DNA of 41,120 nucleotides from RGIG4074 sp964615285 (GCA_964615285.1 CAZTND010000009.1:1-41120); one strand, 5' to 3'; shown: positions 7,804 through 17,481, counted from the stretch's first letter. Notes: generated by a model not told the origin, from the sequence alone. Numbers and translations are program-made.

Positions 7804-10800
7804 ATGGCAGGCAGCAAAGCAATCAAAACTTTACAGGAACAACTGAAACTGACGGTTCAGCCGCAGAAATTTCTGTCCTATGCGGATTTTGTGAACCGGA
7901 CGTCCGTATTTTCGGTCCTGACGTTAAAAAACAGCGGCGACACCGCGGTCAACGACATCACGGTCAGCGTGTCCGCCGACGAAAACATTCTGCTCGAAAG
8001 CAGTCACGCCATCGAGGAGATACCCTATCAGAGTACGGTGGAGGTGGTATTCGACTACATCCTTTCGCCCGTCTGGTTCATCGAGTGCAACGAGGTCAAG
8101 ACCGTCGGGCTGACCGTCAAGGTGACCAAGGACAAAGCGGTCGTTGTCGGCGAACGGGTGGAGAGCACGGCGCTGCCCTTCGATTATTGGTGCGGGCTGG
8201 AGGGCAACAGCGAAAATCTTGCCTGTTTCGTCCGTCCCAAGCTCGCCGACTGCGACAAGGTCCTCTCCGATGCCGCCGAACAGCTCAAAAAATGGAAGAT
8301 GGACAGCGAGATCGCCGGGTATGCCGCGGCGGATAAGAATAAGGTGCGGCAGATCGCCGCCGCCGTCTTTATGGCGATCAAACACCTCTGCCTGACCGAG
8401 AGCGAGCCGGTGGATATGAGCTTTCCCGTCCCGGCGGGCTGTGCCAATGTCATCAAGACCCGGCAGCTGAATAAGCTGCAGCTCGCCGTCTTTGCGGCGG
8501 CATGCCTGGAGCGCGCGGGGCTGCATCCCGTCCTGGTCGTGGGCAAAGAGAACGCCGCCTGCGGCGTATGGCTGTACGACACCTGTTCCCTGGACAGCGT
8601 CAACGACGATATGCAGCGGCTCGGCAAGTACATCTCCCCCGGCATCAACAATCTGAGCCTCTTCGACGTCAACGACCTCTTCGACAACAAGAGCATCGGC
8701 TATCCCACGGCGGAGGCACACTTTGCGCAGAAACTGCGGGACGACGCATATGAAAATTTTGTGGACATCCGCCGCTGCCGCATCGACAACCGCCGCCCCC
8801 TGCCCCTGCGCGCGCAGGGCGTGAAGGGATATGAGATCCTCACGGAAAAGGAGATGGCGTCCGATGCGCCGCAGGATCTGCCCGAACTCCGGAAACTGAG
8901 CCTGGAGGGCAAACAGTCCAAAAACAAACAGTGGGAACGGCGGCTTCTGGATCTCTCCATGAAGAACACGCTTTTGAGTTTCGACGTGCGGCGATACGTC
9001 CTGCACATCGTGGCGGCGGACGCGGACAGCGCCTATGCCAGCCTTTCGGGCGCGGAGAAGAATATCTGCGGGCGGGACGCCAAGAGCGCCTTCGAGACCC
9101 GCCTGTTCTTCGGCGCGTCGGCGGAATTGCAGGCAAAGAAAGATCTGATCCGGCTGGAAAACGAAAACGGCATCCTGCGCACATATGCGGACGTGCATAC
9201 CATGAACGAAGCGCTCTCTTACCTCGTTCGCCGCGGCAGGGAGGCAAGCGAGGAATCGGGCACGCAGGTCTTATATGCCGCCTTCGGCTTTCTCAAATGG
9301 AAGTCCAAGGAGGACGGCAAAGACAAGTACGCGCCCCTCGTGCTGCAGCCCGTCGCCATCCGCCGCAACCGCGGGCGGGACAATTATACCGTGGCGGCGC
9401 TCGACGAGGAGTTCAGCGTCAACGCCACGCTGCTGGAATTTCTCAAACAGGAATTCGACGTGGACATCCGCGGGCTGGGCGGCGACATTTCGGCGCTCAA
9501 GATCTCCGAGATCCTCGCCATGGTCAAGATGGAGATCGTCGACAGGAAGGGCTGGGACGTGTACGACGACGTATATCTCGCCGCCTTCTCCTTCTCGCGC
9601 TATCTCATGTGGAACGATGTGCGGAAAAACATCGAAGAATTCAAAAAGAATCCGCTCATTTCTTCCCTGCTGAACAACCGCAACGAACTCGGGGACGGGG
9701 CGGCGGACATCGAAGGGGAGGACGACGCGCCCCCCAAGCGCACCCTCACGCCGCTCGTCGCGGACAGTTCGCAGTACGAGGCGATCGCGCTCTCGCAGAC
9801 GGGCAAGACCTTCGTCCTGCACGGGCCGCCCGGCACGGGCAAGAGCCAGACCATCACCAACATGATCGCCAACGCGCTCGACGACGGCAAGCGCGTCCTG
9901 TTCGTCGCCGAAAAGCAGGCGGCGCTCGACGTGGTCAAAAAGCGGCTCGACTCCATCGGCATCGGCGATTTCTGCCTGGATTTGTATGCCAACAAGACGG
10001 ATAAATCCGAAGTGGTCAAAAAGCTGGAAACGACGCTCGCCCTTGCGCAGGATCCCCAGAACCCGCCGGCGGACGACGGGCTGGAGGGGGATTACGACCA
10101 GTGCGCGGACAGCATTGCGGAAATGCGTTCGCTCATCAACGACCCCCTGTCGGCGCTGCACAAAAAGCGCCGTTTGGGCGTCTCCGTGTACGAGGCTTTG
10201 CTCATTTATCTTAAAAACAAGAACGCGCCCGAGATATTGAACATCGAAAGCACGTTCTATGACAGCCTGACGGAGGAGAAGCTCAAAAAATACGAGACCA
10301 TGCTCCTGAACGCCTCGGCGGCGGCGAAGGAGTGCGGGGGCGTGTACAATTCGCCCTTTGAAAACGTCAACCTCACCGAGTATTCGCAGGAAGTGCGCGA
10401 CGCCGTGTACTGCGCCTGCGAGGTCATGCTCGTGGAGATCAAGCATCTCAAAAATTATCTCGGGCTGTTTCTGGAACTCTACCGCCAGCGCATCAGCACC
10501 TTCACGCGGCGCAAGATAGAATTGCTGCGCGAACTGGTCGCCATCCTCTCTTCAGGCAGGCTCAATAAATTTTTCTCGGTGGACGAGGCGGAGTTCTACG
10601 TATTTTTCAATGCCAACAAGCGGCTGGACAGCTGCCTGGAATATTATTACAAGCACTTCAAGTCGCTCGTCGACATCCGTCGGGAGTATCCCCGCATGGG
10701 GGCGGCGCTCGAAAACTGGAGCGGCAGCTATCACACCTCGCGCGAGCTGACGGACGTCATGAAAAAACTTTCCCGCGCCGCCTACAACAAGATCGCCGAA

Positions 10801-13467
10801 GAGGACGCCAAGAAATTTTTGGAAACGATCTACGACATCCATGCGGCGATGGACCGCATCACCGAAAACACCGCGCTGTCCAAGAGTTTTCTCACCCTCT
10901 TCGGGGGCATCGATTTCAAAAAGCGCGCCGAGTTCCTGCGCGAACTCTATCACATGCACGACATCTGCGCCGAACTCTTTATGGACTACAATGCCGACAG
11001 TTTCAACAGCATGTGCCACCGCGCCGTGTGCGGGTATTCCGCGCCCGCGCTCGAGGGGCTCATCTTGGCGGCGGACGGGTTCGAGCGCGCGGAGAGCAGG
11101 TTCTGCCTCGCCATCCATGCCCGGAAAGAGGACCTTGCGAGCGACGACCTGCTGGATTATTATACCGCCAAGGCGGGCGCGCTCATCGACAACATCGACA
11201 TGCTGGCAAGCTGGTGCGCCTATTCCAAGACCGCCGAGGAGCTCAACGGCTGCGGGCTCAAATTCATCGTGGACGCCTTGGAGAGCGGCAGGATATCGAG
11301 CGAAAACATCACGGCGGCGTTCCACAAGAACATCTACCGCAATTTCCTGGACATCAACATCCCCGCCGACCCCGTGCTCTCCCGCTTTTCCGCGGCGGTG
11401 TTCGAGGAGACCGTGGAACAGTTCCGCATGACGACGGATAAATTCAACGAACTTTCCCGCGAACATATCCGCAGGAATCTCATTTCCCGTCTGCCCGCGC
11501 CCAATACAGACGGGCCGCTGAGCCTCGAACTTGTCACACTGACCCGCACTTTGAAGGGAAAAATGCGCGGCATGGGGATCCGCAATTTGCTGAAAGATAC
11601 GCCCGAGCTGATGAAGGTGCTGGCGCCCTGCATGCTGATGAGCCCGCTGACCGTCGCGCAGTATCTGCAGCCGACGGCGGATTTCGATCTCGTCATCTTC
11701 GACGAGGCTTCGCAGATGCCCACTTCCGAAGCGGTGGGCGCGCTGGCGCGCGCCAAGAGCGCCATCGTTGTGGGCGACCCCAAACAGCTCCCGCCGACCG
11801 CCTTTTTCTCGGCGGCATACGTGGACGAGGAAAATCTCGAAAGCGAGGACATGGAGAGCATTCTGGACGACTGCCTGGCGCTGGGCATTCCCGAGCGTTC
11901 GCTCATCTGGCATTACAGGAGCAAGCACGAAAGCCTCATCGCCTTCTCCAATCATATGTATTACGGCGGCAAACTCTGCACCTTCCCGTCGCCCGACGCG
12001 CTGAACAGCAAAGTCAAACTGGCGTTGGTGGAGGACGGCGTCTACGACCGCGGCGTGACCAAGCGCAACGAGGCAGAGGCGGCCGCGCTCATCGCCGAGG
12101 TGGTGCGCCGACTGAAAGATCCCGTCCTCAGCCGTTCCAGCATGGGCATCGTCACCTTTTCCAGCGTACAGAAGGACTACATCGAGCGCAAGCTCACCCG
12201 CGCCATCGTGGACAACCGGCTGGAAGAGGCGGCATACGAACGGGAGGAGCCGCTGTTCGTCAAGAACCTCGAAAACGTGCAGGGCGACGAGCGGGACGTC
12301 ATTCTCTTCTCGGTGTGTTACGGCCCCGACCGGCAGGGACGGGTGTCCCTGAACTTCGGCCCGCTGAACCAGGCGGGCGGCTGGCGCCGTCTGAACGTCG
12401 CCGTGTCCCGCGCGCGGGAAGAGATGGTGGTGTTCTCCTCCATGACCTCCGCGCTCATCGACCTCTCCAAGACCAATTCCAAGGGCGTGGCGGGGCTGAA
12501 GGCCTTCCTCGAATTTGCGCAGAAGGGCAGGACGTCCCTCGCCGTGGACAGCACGCAGACCGTGCGGACGGAGAGCATCGGCAAATATGTCGCGCAGGAG
12601 CTTTCGTCGTACGGCTACGATTGCCGGCAGGACGTCGGCGCTTCCAGCTTCAAGATAGACGCCGCCGTGGTCGACCCCAAAAACAAGTCCCGTTTCCTGC
12701 TCGCGATCGTCATGGACGCTTCCACGCAGTTCTCCATCAAGGACAGGAACGTGTTGCAGATCCGCACGCTCAAGCGCAACAATTGGAACGTCATGCGCCT
12801 GTACAGCGTCAATTATTATAACAATCCAAAACGGGAGATCAAGAAGATCAAGGAGACGCTCGACAGGCTGACGGGCGCGGACAAACGGGGCGGCAGCGCA
12901 TTGACGCGCAGCAAGCGCGTGTATAAGGCGGCAAAGCTCGAACAGCGCACCGAATCGGCGGCATTCGTCACCGAAAGCGGCAACGAGGCGGAGATCGTTT
13001 CCCGGCTGAAACAGATCGTGACGGCGGAGGAGCCGATCGCGGCGGGATTTTTGAAGCGCCGCTGCCTGGCTTCGCTCGGGGTGACCAAGTACGGCGCCAA
13101 GGTGGACAGCCGGCTCGATTGGCTCATCGATTCCTGCGGGTTCAAATGCGAAAAGCTCCTCGGCGAGACCTATTACCGGCGGAGCGACCGGTACAACAAT
13201 TTTGACCGTTACCGCGTGGAGGAGGGCGAGCCGCTGCGCAGGAGCGAGACCGATCTGACGCCGTACGACGTGGTCGCTCTCATCCGCGCCGCGCTGGAAG
13301 ATAAAGTCGCGCTGTATGTCGACGAGATCGTTTCGCTGGTCACGGCCTCTTTCCGGCTGCAAAAACCCAGCGACCGCACCACCGCATTCGTCAATGCGTG
13401 CATCACGCTGGGGGAAAAGGAGGGGCTCTTCCTGCGCTCCGTTTCCGACCGCATTTCGCTGGCGTAG
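7804..13467 (+). CDS. Giant DUF4011-type SF1 helicase with nuclease-like C-terminal module
   Basis: 1887 residues, by far the largest gene here. Order as read: an Ig-like beta-rich region (about 15-130); a transglutaminase-like region (about 170-330) without the expected Cys and His; the DUF4011 signature RRLLDLSMKNTLLSF (near 380); then a split SF1 motor with Walker A GPPGTGKS (674-681), DEASQ (1300-1304), GDPKQLPP (from 1324), a motif near NVQGDERDVI (1491) and VAVSRAREE (1532). About 600 mostly helical residues separate Walker A from DEASQ. The PD-(D/E)XK-like module of this family (about 1596-1685) follows, with Asp kept in FKIDAAV (1619) but Val at 1636 where relatives have Glu in an IECDG-type motif. 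A winged-helix DUF3320-like C-terminus ends the protein. From memory, DUF4011-helicase-nuclease proteins have been tested as single-gene anti-phage candidates (named Hhe). Role here is unproven; flanks are housekeeping genes. Confidence 0.85.
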   Translation: MAGSKAIKTLQEQLKLTVQPQKFLSYADFVNRTSVFSVLTLKNSGDTAVNDITVSVSADENILLESSHAIEEIPYQSTVEVVFDYILSPVWFIECNEVKTVGLTVKVTKDKAVVVGERVESTALPFDYWCGLEGNSENLACFVRPKLADCDKVLSDAAEQLKKWKMDSEIAGYAAADKNKVRQIAAAVFMAIKHLCLTESEPVDMSFPVPAGCANVIKTRQLNKLQLAVFAAACLERAGLHPVLVVGKENAACGVWLYDTCSLDSVNDDMQRLGKYISPGINNLSLFDVNDLFDNKSIGYPTAEAHFAQKLRDDAYENFVDIRRCRIDNRRPLPLRAQGVKGYEILTEKEMASDAPQDLPELRKLSLEGKQSKNKQWERRLLDLSMKNTLLSFDVRRYVLHIVAADADSAYASLSGAEKNICGRDAKSAFETRLFFGASAELQAKKDLIRLENENGILRTYADVHTMNEALSYLVRRGREASEESGTQVLYAAFGFLKWKSKEDGKDKYAPLVLQPVAIRRNRGRDNYTVAALDEEFSVNATLLEFLKQEFDVDIRGLGGDISALKISEILAMVKMEIVDRKGWDVYDDVYLAAFSFSRYLMWNDVRKNIEEFKKNPLISSLLNNRNELGDGAADIEGEDDAPPKRTLTPLVADSSQYEAIALSQTGKTFVLHGPPGTGKSQTITNMIANALDDGKRVLFVAEKQAALDVVKKRLDSIGIGDFCLDLYANKTDKSEVVKKLETTLALAQDPQNPPADDGLEGDYDQCADSIAEMRSLINDPLSALHKKRRLGVSVYEALLIYLKNKNAPEILNIESTFYDSLTEEKLKKYETMLLNASAAAKECGGVYNSPFENVNLTEYSQEVRDAVYCACEVMLVEIKHLKNYLGLFLELYRQRISTFTRRKIELLRELVAILSSGRLNKFFSVDEAEFYVFFNANKRLDSCLEYYYKHFKSLVDIRREYPRMGAALENWSGSYHTSRELTDVMKKLSRAAYNKIAEEDAKKFLETIYDIHAAMDRITENTALSKSFLTLFGGIDFKKRAEFLRELYHMHDICAELFMDYNADSFNSMCHRAVCGYSAPALEGLILAADGFERAESRFCLAIHARKEDLASDDLLDYYTAKAGALIDNIDMLASWCAYSKTAEELNGCGLKFIVDALESGRISSENITAAFHKNIYRNFLDINIPADPVLSRFSAAVFEETVEQFRMTTDKFNELSREHIRRNLISRLPAPNTDGPLSLELVTLTRTLKGKMRGMGIRNLLKDTPELMKVLAPCMLMSPLTVAQYLQPTADFDLVIFDEASQMPTSEAVGALARAKSAIVVGDPKQLPPTAFFSAAYVDEENLESEDMESILDDCLALGIPERSLIWHYRSKHESLIAFSNHMYYGGKLCTFPSPDALNSKVKLALVEDGVYDRGVTKRNEAEAAALIAEVVRRLKDPVLSRSSMGIVTFSSVQKDYIERKLTRAIVDNRLEEAAYEREEPLFVKNLENVQGDERDVILFSVCYGPDRQGRVSLNFGPLNQAGGWRRLNVAVSRAREEMVVFSSMTSALIDLSKTNSKGVAGLKAFLEFAQKGRTSLAVDSTQTVRTESIGKYVAQELSSYGYDCRQDVGASSFKIDAAVVDPKNKSRFLLAIVMDASTQFSIKDRNVLQIRTLKRNNWNVMRLYSVNYYNNPKREIKKIKETLDRLTGADKRGGSALTRSKRVYKAAKLEQRTESAAFVTESGNEAEIVSRLKQIVTAEEPIAAGFLKRRCLASLGVTKYGAKVDSRLDWLIDSCGFKCEKLLGETYYRRSDRYNNFDRYRVEEGEPLRRSETDLTPYDVVALIRAALEDKVALYVDEIVSLVTASFRLQKPSDRTTAFVNACITLGEKEGLFLRSVSDRISLA

Positions 13468-13548
13468 GGGCGTTTGTGAAAGGCGGCGGTAAATCATGCC
13501 ATCTGCGGCTTCGGCCGTTGAAAAAATAATCAAAAGGGGAAATGTTTT

Positions 13549-14277
13549 ATGGAAGTTATCGTTTTGGGTTGTAACGGACCTTATCCCGCCGCGTACAGCG
13601 CTACCGCAGGGTATCTGGTGCGTACAAACGAGGGATTCGTCATGCTGGATATGGGCAGCGGCGTGTTCGCCCGTATCGGCAAACTCTGCAAGCCCGAGAA
13701 GATCGCGGCGGTGGTTTTGTCCCACCTGCATTTCGATCATATCTCGGACATGGGGGTGTTCAATTATTACCTTGAATCCCTCACCAAGAGGGGGAACTTC
13801 AAGGGGCGCATCCCCTGTTATGTCCCGCCCGTGGAAGAGGATATCGCCAAGCTCGGACGGCTGTATCCCTATTTTCGCTTTGTCGGCGTAAAGGAGGGGG
13901 CGGTGTACGAATTCGGCGGCGTGCAGGCGGAGTTCTCCCGTCTCAATCACGGCGTGCCGAATTACGGCGTGCGCCTCACCGAAAAATCGAGCGGCCGCCG
14001 GCTGGTCTATTCGGGCGACACGAACGACTGCCCCAATTTGAACCGGATGCTCCGCGAATGCGACCTGTGGCTGGGCGGCGCGCCGCTCATCGGCAAGGAG
14101 TACAAGAGCACGGGCGGGCATCTGAGCGCGGAAAAGATGAAAGATCTCGTCATCAAGTACGATCTGCAGGCGGTGCTCACGCACCTTCTTCCCACGCACA
14201 CCGAACGGGAATACGAGGACGCCGTGTTCGACGACCGCGTGCAGATCGCCAAGGCCCTCAAGAGTTACAACGTCTGA
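13549..14277 (+). CDS. Metallo-beta-lactamase-fold hydrolase (RNase Z/YhfI-like)
   Basis: A cytosolic 242-residue protein with a complete MBL metal site: HLHFDH (the HxHxDH motif), a further His in LNHG, Asp in YSGDTND and the late LTHLLPTH. This layout is that of RNase Z-like and YhfI-type phosphodiesterases, so a nuclease or cyclic-nucleotide phosphodiesterase activity is plausible; the exact substrate cannot be read from sequence. AAAGGGG lies about 11 bases before the ATG. It lies 81 bases after the giant helicase and 18 bases before comEC, probably in one operon with comEC. That is notable because comEC's own MBL domain looks inactive. Confidence 0.85.
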   Translation: MEVIVLGCNGPYPAAYSATAGYLVRTNEGFVMLDMGSGVFARIGKLCKPEKIAAVVLSHLHFDHISDMGVFNYYLESLTKRGNFKGRIPCYVPPVEEDIAKLGRLYPYFRFVGVKEGAVYEFGGVQAEFSRLNHGVPNYGVRLTEKSSGRRLVYSGDTNDCPNLNRMLRECDLWLGGAPLIGKEYKSTGGHLSAEKMKDLVIKYDLQAVLTHLLPTHTEREYEDAVFDDRVQIAKALKSYNV

Positions 14278-14295
14278 TTTTTCGATCTGCGGCAC

Positions 14296-16332
14296 ATGTT
14301 GGAAGTACATAGAGAAGAGAATACGCAGGAGCGTTTCATCAATCTGCGCCCGTTCGCCTTTTCGGCGGCAGCGTTGGCGACGGGCGCGGGTTTTTGCTAT
14401 GCCGTGATTTTTTGCGGCGTGCATTTCCTGTATTCTCTTCTCTTTCTTTTGCCGCTCGTTTTCTTCGTGGCCTTTTCAAAGAAAAAGTCCCGCGCGCTCG
14501 TGTGGGCGTTTCTCTTCCTTTTGCTCTTCTGCCTGGGCATGGGCGGCTTTGCCTGGCGGGTAGAGAATTATTCCTCGCAGCGTTTTGCGGCGGGGAAATA
14601 CGTTTTGTCGGGCGAGATCTCGGAACTGTCGGAGACGGAGAACGGGTATGTGCGCGTGCTGCTCACGGACGTTTCTGCGGATGGGGAAGAACTGGACGGC
14701 AACGTGACCGTCTATTTCTATGCGTCGCTGCAAAACGGGGAAGAGGGCATGCGCATCCGCTTTGCCTGTGATCTTTCGCCCGCGGGCAGCGCCTATCGCT
14801 ACGGGGCGTTCCGCGCGGACATGGTGCTGGACGACATCAAGTATACCGCAACATCGTCCGAATCTCCCGTCTATATCGGCGAAAGCGGCAATGCGTTTGC
14901 CGCCGTGCGCGTTGCGATCCGGAAAACGCTGTACGGACATCTGCCCGAAGAGGAGGCGGCGCTCGCCTACGCTTTGACCACGGGCAATACCGACGGCATC
15001 GAAGAGGGGCTGTTGGAGTCGGTCCGTTACGGCGGCGTGGCGCACATCTTTGCGGTGTCGGGCATGCACATCGGCGTGTTTTACGGCGTGCTGGCTTTTC
15101 TTTTGAAAAAATTGCGCGCGCCGAAACTGATTTCCGTGCCGCTGCCGCTCGCGGCGGCTTTTCTCTTTTGCGGCGTATGCGGGTTCTCCGCCTCTGCCAT
15201 GCGCGCCTTTTTGCTCTGTGCGGCCTGGGCCGTGTGCGCTCTGCTCGGGATCCGGCGGGACGGCATCGAGGGCGCCGGGTTTGCCTGCGGGCTCATTCTG
15301 CTTGCCGATCCCGTCTATCTGCTCTCCGTCGGCTTTCAGCTCTCCGCGGCGGCGTACATCGCCATCGTCGCGCTTGCCCCTGCGATCGAAAAGAGGTTCG
15401 CGCCCGTCTGCCGCGTCCTTCCCGTGCTGCAAAAGCCCTTGTCGTCCCTGTCCGTTACGCTGGCGGTGCAGGTCTGCCTGCTGCCCGTCATGCTGAACGC
15501 GTTCGGATACGTTTCGGTCTGGGGACTGCTGTTGAATCTCATTGCCCTGCCGCTGTTCACCTTCTATTTTCCCGTTCTGCTCGCGGGCGTGGGGCTTTCC
15601 TGCCTGTTTCCCGCCGCGGCGTCCGTCATTCTCTTTCTGCCCGCGCCGGGACTGCGGCTGTTCGCCCTCTTCTTCCGCGCTTCCGATTTTTCTTCCGCCC
15701 TCATCAAGGGGTTTTCCTTCGGCTTTGCCGCCGCGCTCGCCTTTTATTTGTTCCTGCTCCTGTCGAGCGGCAGGGTCAATGTAAAGTCCGGCGCGGCCGT
15801 TCCGCTCGCCTGTTTTCTGGCGGCCTTTGCCTTCGCCTGCGGCGCAACGGTCAACTACGTTCCGCCGCAGGCCTGCCGCATCGTGCAGATGTGCTACTAC
15901 GGGGACTATTGCTGCGCGCTGGTGCAGACGGCGGAAGCGGACGTGCTGCTCGTCAACGGGCAGGTGCGTTCTTCCCGCCTGCAGACCTTCCTCTTTTTGC
16001 ACGGGGCAAACCCGGACGCCGTCGTCATCGTGTCGGAGGACGCCAACGCCGTGGCGGGCAGCCTGCTCTTCACCGATTTTCAAACGGCCTATGTCCGGGA
16101 AGGCGTCGTCCTGTCCCTGCGCACGCGGGAAACGGTGTCGGCGGATGCGTTTTCCGTCGGCGGCGTGGAGTATGCCTTCCTCGCGGACGGCGGGCTGTCC
16201 GTTTCCTTCGACGGCGTTACGGGCATATTCAACGGTACGGGCGCGGGCGCCGATTTTTCCGTTTTTGCCGCAGAGGCGCGCGACGGGTTGATTTTTACCG
16301 TCGAAAGTGGTATACTGTCGGTGAGCCGTTGA
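14296..16332 (+). CDS. comEC: ComEC/Rec2-family competence DNA channel
   Basis: Integral membrane protein (678 residues) of the ComEC family, which carries single-stranded DNA through the cytoplasmic membrane during natural transformation. Seen: N-terminal helices, a DUF4131-like OB region (about 100-200), the competence-domain signature IFAVSGMHIGVFYG followed by FSASAMRAF, and many further helices to about residue 515. The C-terminal 160 residues align in order with the MBL domain of ComEC (VQMCYYGD for the usual DVGQGD; VIVSEDANAVAGS for LTHPHADHIGG), but every metal ligand is missing. The start ATG has no clear Shine-Dalgarno site and follows the MBL gene after 18 bases. Whether the cell is transformable cannot be judged here. 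Confidence 0.88.
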   Translation: MLEVHREENTQERFINLRPFAFSAAALATGAGFCYAVIFCGVHFLYSLLFLLPLVFFVAFSKKKSRALVWAFLFLLLFCLGMGGFAWRVENYSSQRFAAGKYVLSGEISELSETENGYVRVLLTDVSADGEELDGNVTVYFYASLQNGEEGMRIRFACDLSPAGSAYRYGAFRADMVLDDIKYTATSSESPVYIGESGNAFAAVRVAIRKTLYGHLPEEEAALAYALTTGNTDGIEEGLLESVRYGGVAHIFAVSGMHIGVFYGVLAFLLKKLRAPKLISVPLPLAAAFLFCGVCGFSASAMRAFLLCAAWAVCALLGIRRDGIEGAGFACGLILLADPVYLLSVGFQLSAAAYIAIVALAPAIEKRFAPVCRVLPVLQKPLSSLSVTLAVQVCLLPVMLNAFGYVSVWGLLLNLIALPLFTFYFPVLLAGVGLSCLFPAAASVILFLPAPGLRLFALFFRASDFSSALIKGFSFGFAAALAFYLFLLLSSGRVNVKSGAAVPLACFLAAFAFACGATVNYVPPQACRIVQMCYYGDYCCALVQTAEADVLLVNGQVRSSRLQTFLFLHGANPDAVVIVSEDANAVAGSLLFTDFQTAYVREGVVLSLRTRETVSADAFSVGGVEYAFLADGGLSVSFDGVTGIFNGTGAGADFSVFAAEARDGLIFTVESGILSVSR

Positions 16333-16380
16333 GCGCACGAGGCGGTTAAGGGACATCGTCGGGGACAGGAGAACAGCGAT

Positions 16381-17376
16381 ATGAAATTCACCGCATTGAA
16401 AAAACATTTGGAGAGCGAAGGGGTGCAGCCCGTCTATCTCTTCGAGGGGGAGGAGATGTATTTCCGCGACAAGGGGGCGGAAATGATCAGGGCGGCGTGC
16501 CTCTCCCGCCCCGAACTCAATTATGCCGCCTTCGACGGCGGCTCGCTGAAGGGGGATAGGATCGCGCGGCTGACCGAGGCGGTATATGCGCTGCCCTTTT
16601 TGAGCGAAAAGCGCGTGGTGCTCGTCAGCGATTTTTATCCCACGGAGCGGGAATACGAGACATACCTGCGCGCTCTGTTGGAGCGGCCCGTGGAGACAAC
16701 GGTGCTGATCATCGTCAACGGCGGCGGCAAGCCGAAGACGGGCGCGTGCGATTGGAAGAAAAAACCCAACGTCACGTTTGTGGATTGTTCCCGCGCCGAC
16801 GAACAGGACGCCGTCAAATGGGTGTTCGTCACCTTCCGCCGCGCGGGCGTCGAAGTGAGCGGCAGCGTCTGTACGGACATCGTGCGCTACTGTAACGGCG
16901 ACATGGCGCGCATCGCGGGGGAGACGGAAAAACTCAAAGAATATGCCGAATGCGGGGAAAAGATCACGCCCGAAACGGTGGACGCCCTCGTTTACCGCGA
17001 TTCGGAGTATAAATTGTACGAGCTTTCGCAGGCGGCCGCGCGGAAGGACTATACCCGTTTCGTGCAGATCATGGACGGCATGGTGGGAAAGGGGCACGAC
17101 GAAAACGCTTTTCTCAATGCGCTCTGTTTCCATTTTCGCACCCTGTATGAGGTCGCCGTATACAAGGGCAGCGACCGGCAGGCGGCGGAGGCGCTGGGCA
17201 TGAAGGAATACGCCGTCAAAAAGAGCCGGCAGCAGGCGGCGCGCTTTTCTCCCGATGCGCTCGGGGGGTATTATGCCGACCTGTACGGAGCCTTGGCTTC
17301 GGCGCGGGCGGGCGAAATCACCTTTTCCGCGGCCCTGAAAACGGCAATCGGCAAAATATTTTTCAAAACGTATTGA
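16381..17376 (+). CDS. holA: DNA polymerase III delta subunit
   Basis: Clamp-loader delta subunit (331 residues), the wrench that opens the beta sliding clamp during replication. Seen: the N-terminal PVYLFEGEEMYF motif, a clamp-interacting region near YALPFLSEKRVVLV, a Rossmann-like AAA+ domain without a Walker A motif (normal for delta), and the helical collar domain with LYELSQAA and GHDENAFLNAL. AGGAG precedes the ATG by about 8 bases. Position directly after comEC is a common arrangement in Bacillota. Confidence 0.92.
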   Translation: MKFTALKKHLESEGVQPVYLFEGEEMYFRDKGAEMIRAACLSRPELNYAAFDGGSLKGDRIARLTEAVYALPFLSEKRVVLVSDFYPTEREYETYLRALLERPVETTVLIIVNGGGKPKTGACDWKKKPNVTFVDCSRADEQDAVKWVFVTFRRAGVEVSGSVCTDIVRYCNGDMARIAGETEKLKEYAECGEKITPETVDALVYRDSEYKLYELSQAAARKDYTRFVQIMDGMVGKGHDENAFLNALCFHFRTLYEVAVYKGSDRQAAEALGMKEYAVKKSRQQAARFSPDALGGYYADLYGALASARAGEITFSAALKTAIGKIFFKTY

Positions 17377-17384
17377 ATTTTACT

Positions 17385-17412
17385 TTGAAATTTTGTCTTT
17401 TTTCTATATAAT
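17385..17412 (+). promoter_or_regulatory. Sigma-A promoter for the cdaA operon
   Basis: TTGAAA (17385-17390) and a perfect TATAAT (17407-17412) are 16 bases apart, starting 9 bases after the holA stop. The 5' leader of cdaA would be at least 140 bases plus the unknown gap, long enough for a regulatory RNA. A small hairpin CGGAGCG/CGCTCCG is visible around 17445-17463. Confidence 0.7.
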
Positions 17413-17481
17413 GATACTATACTCATTTTTCGGCGGATGTCCGGCGGAGCGGGTGACGCTCCGGGGATGCCGCGGCAGTGG

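Noticed and set aside
10552..14424. Very long - strand open frame (about 1290 codons) opposite the giant helicase and MBL genes
   Set aside because: It is a GC-rich shadow: rich in Arg, His and Ala, with no family motif, and spans two well-supported + strand genes and the gap between them.
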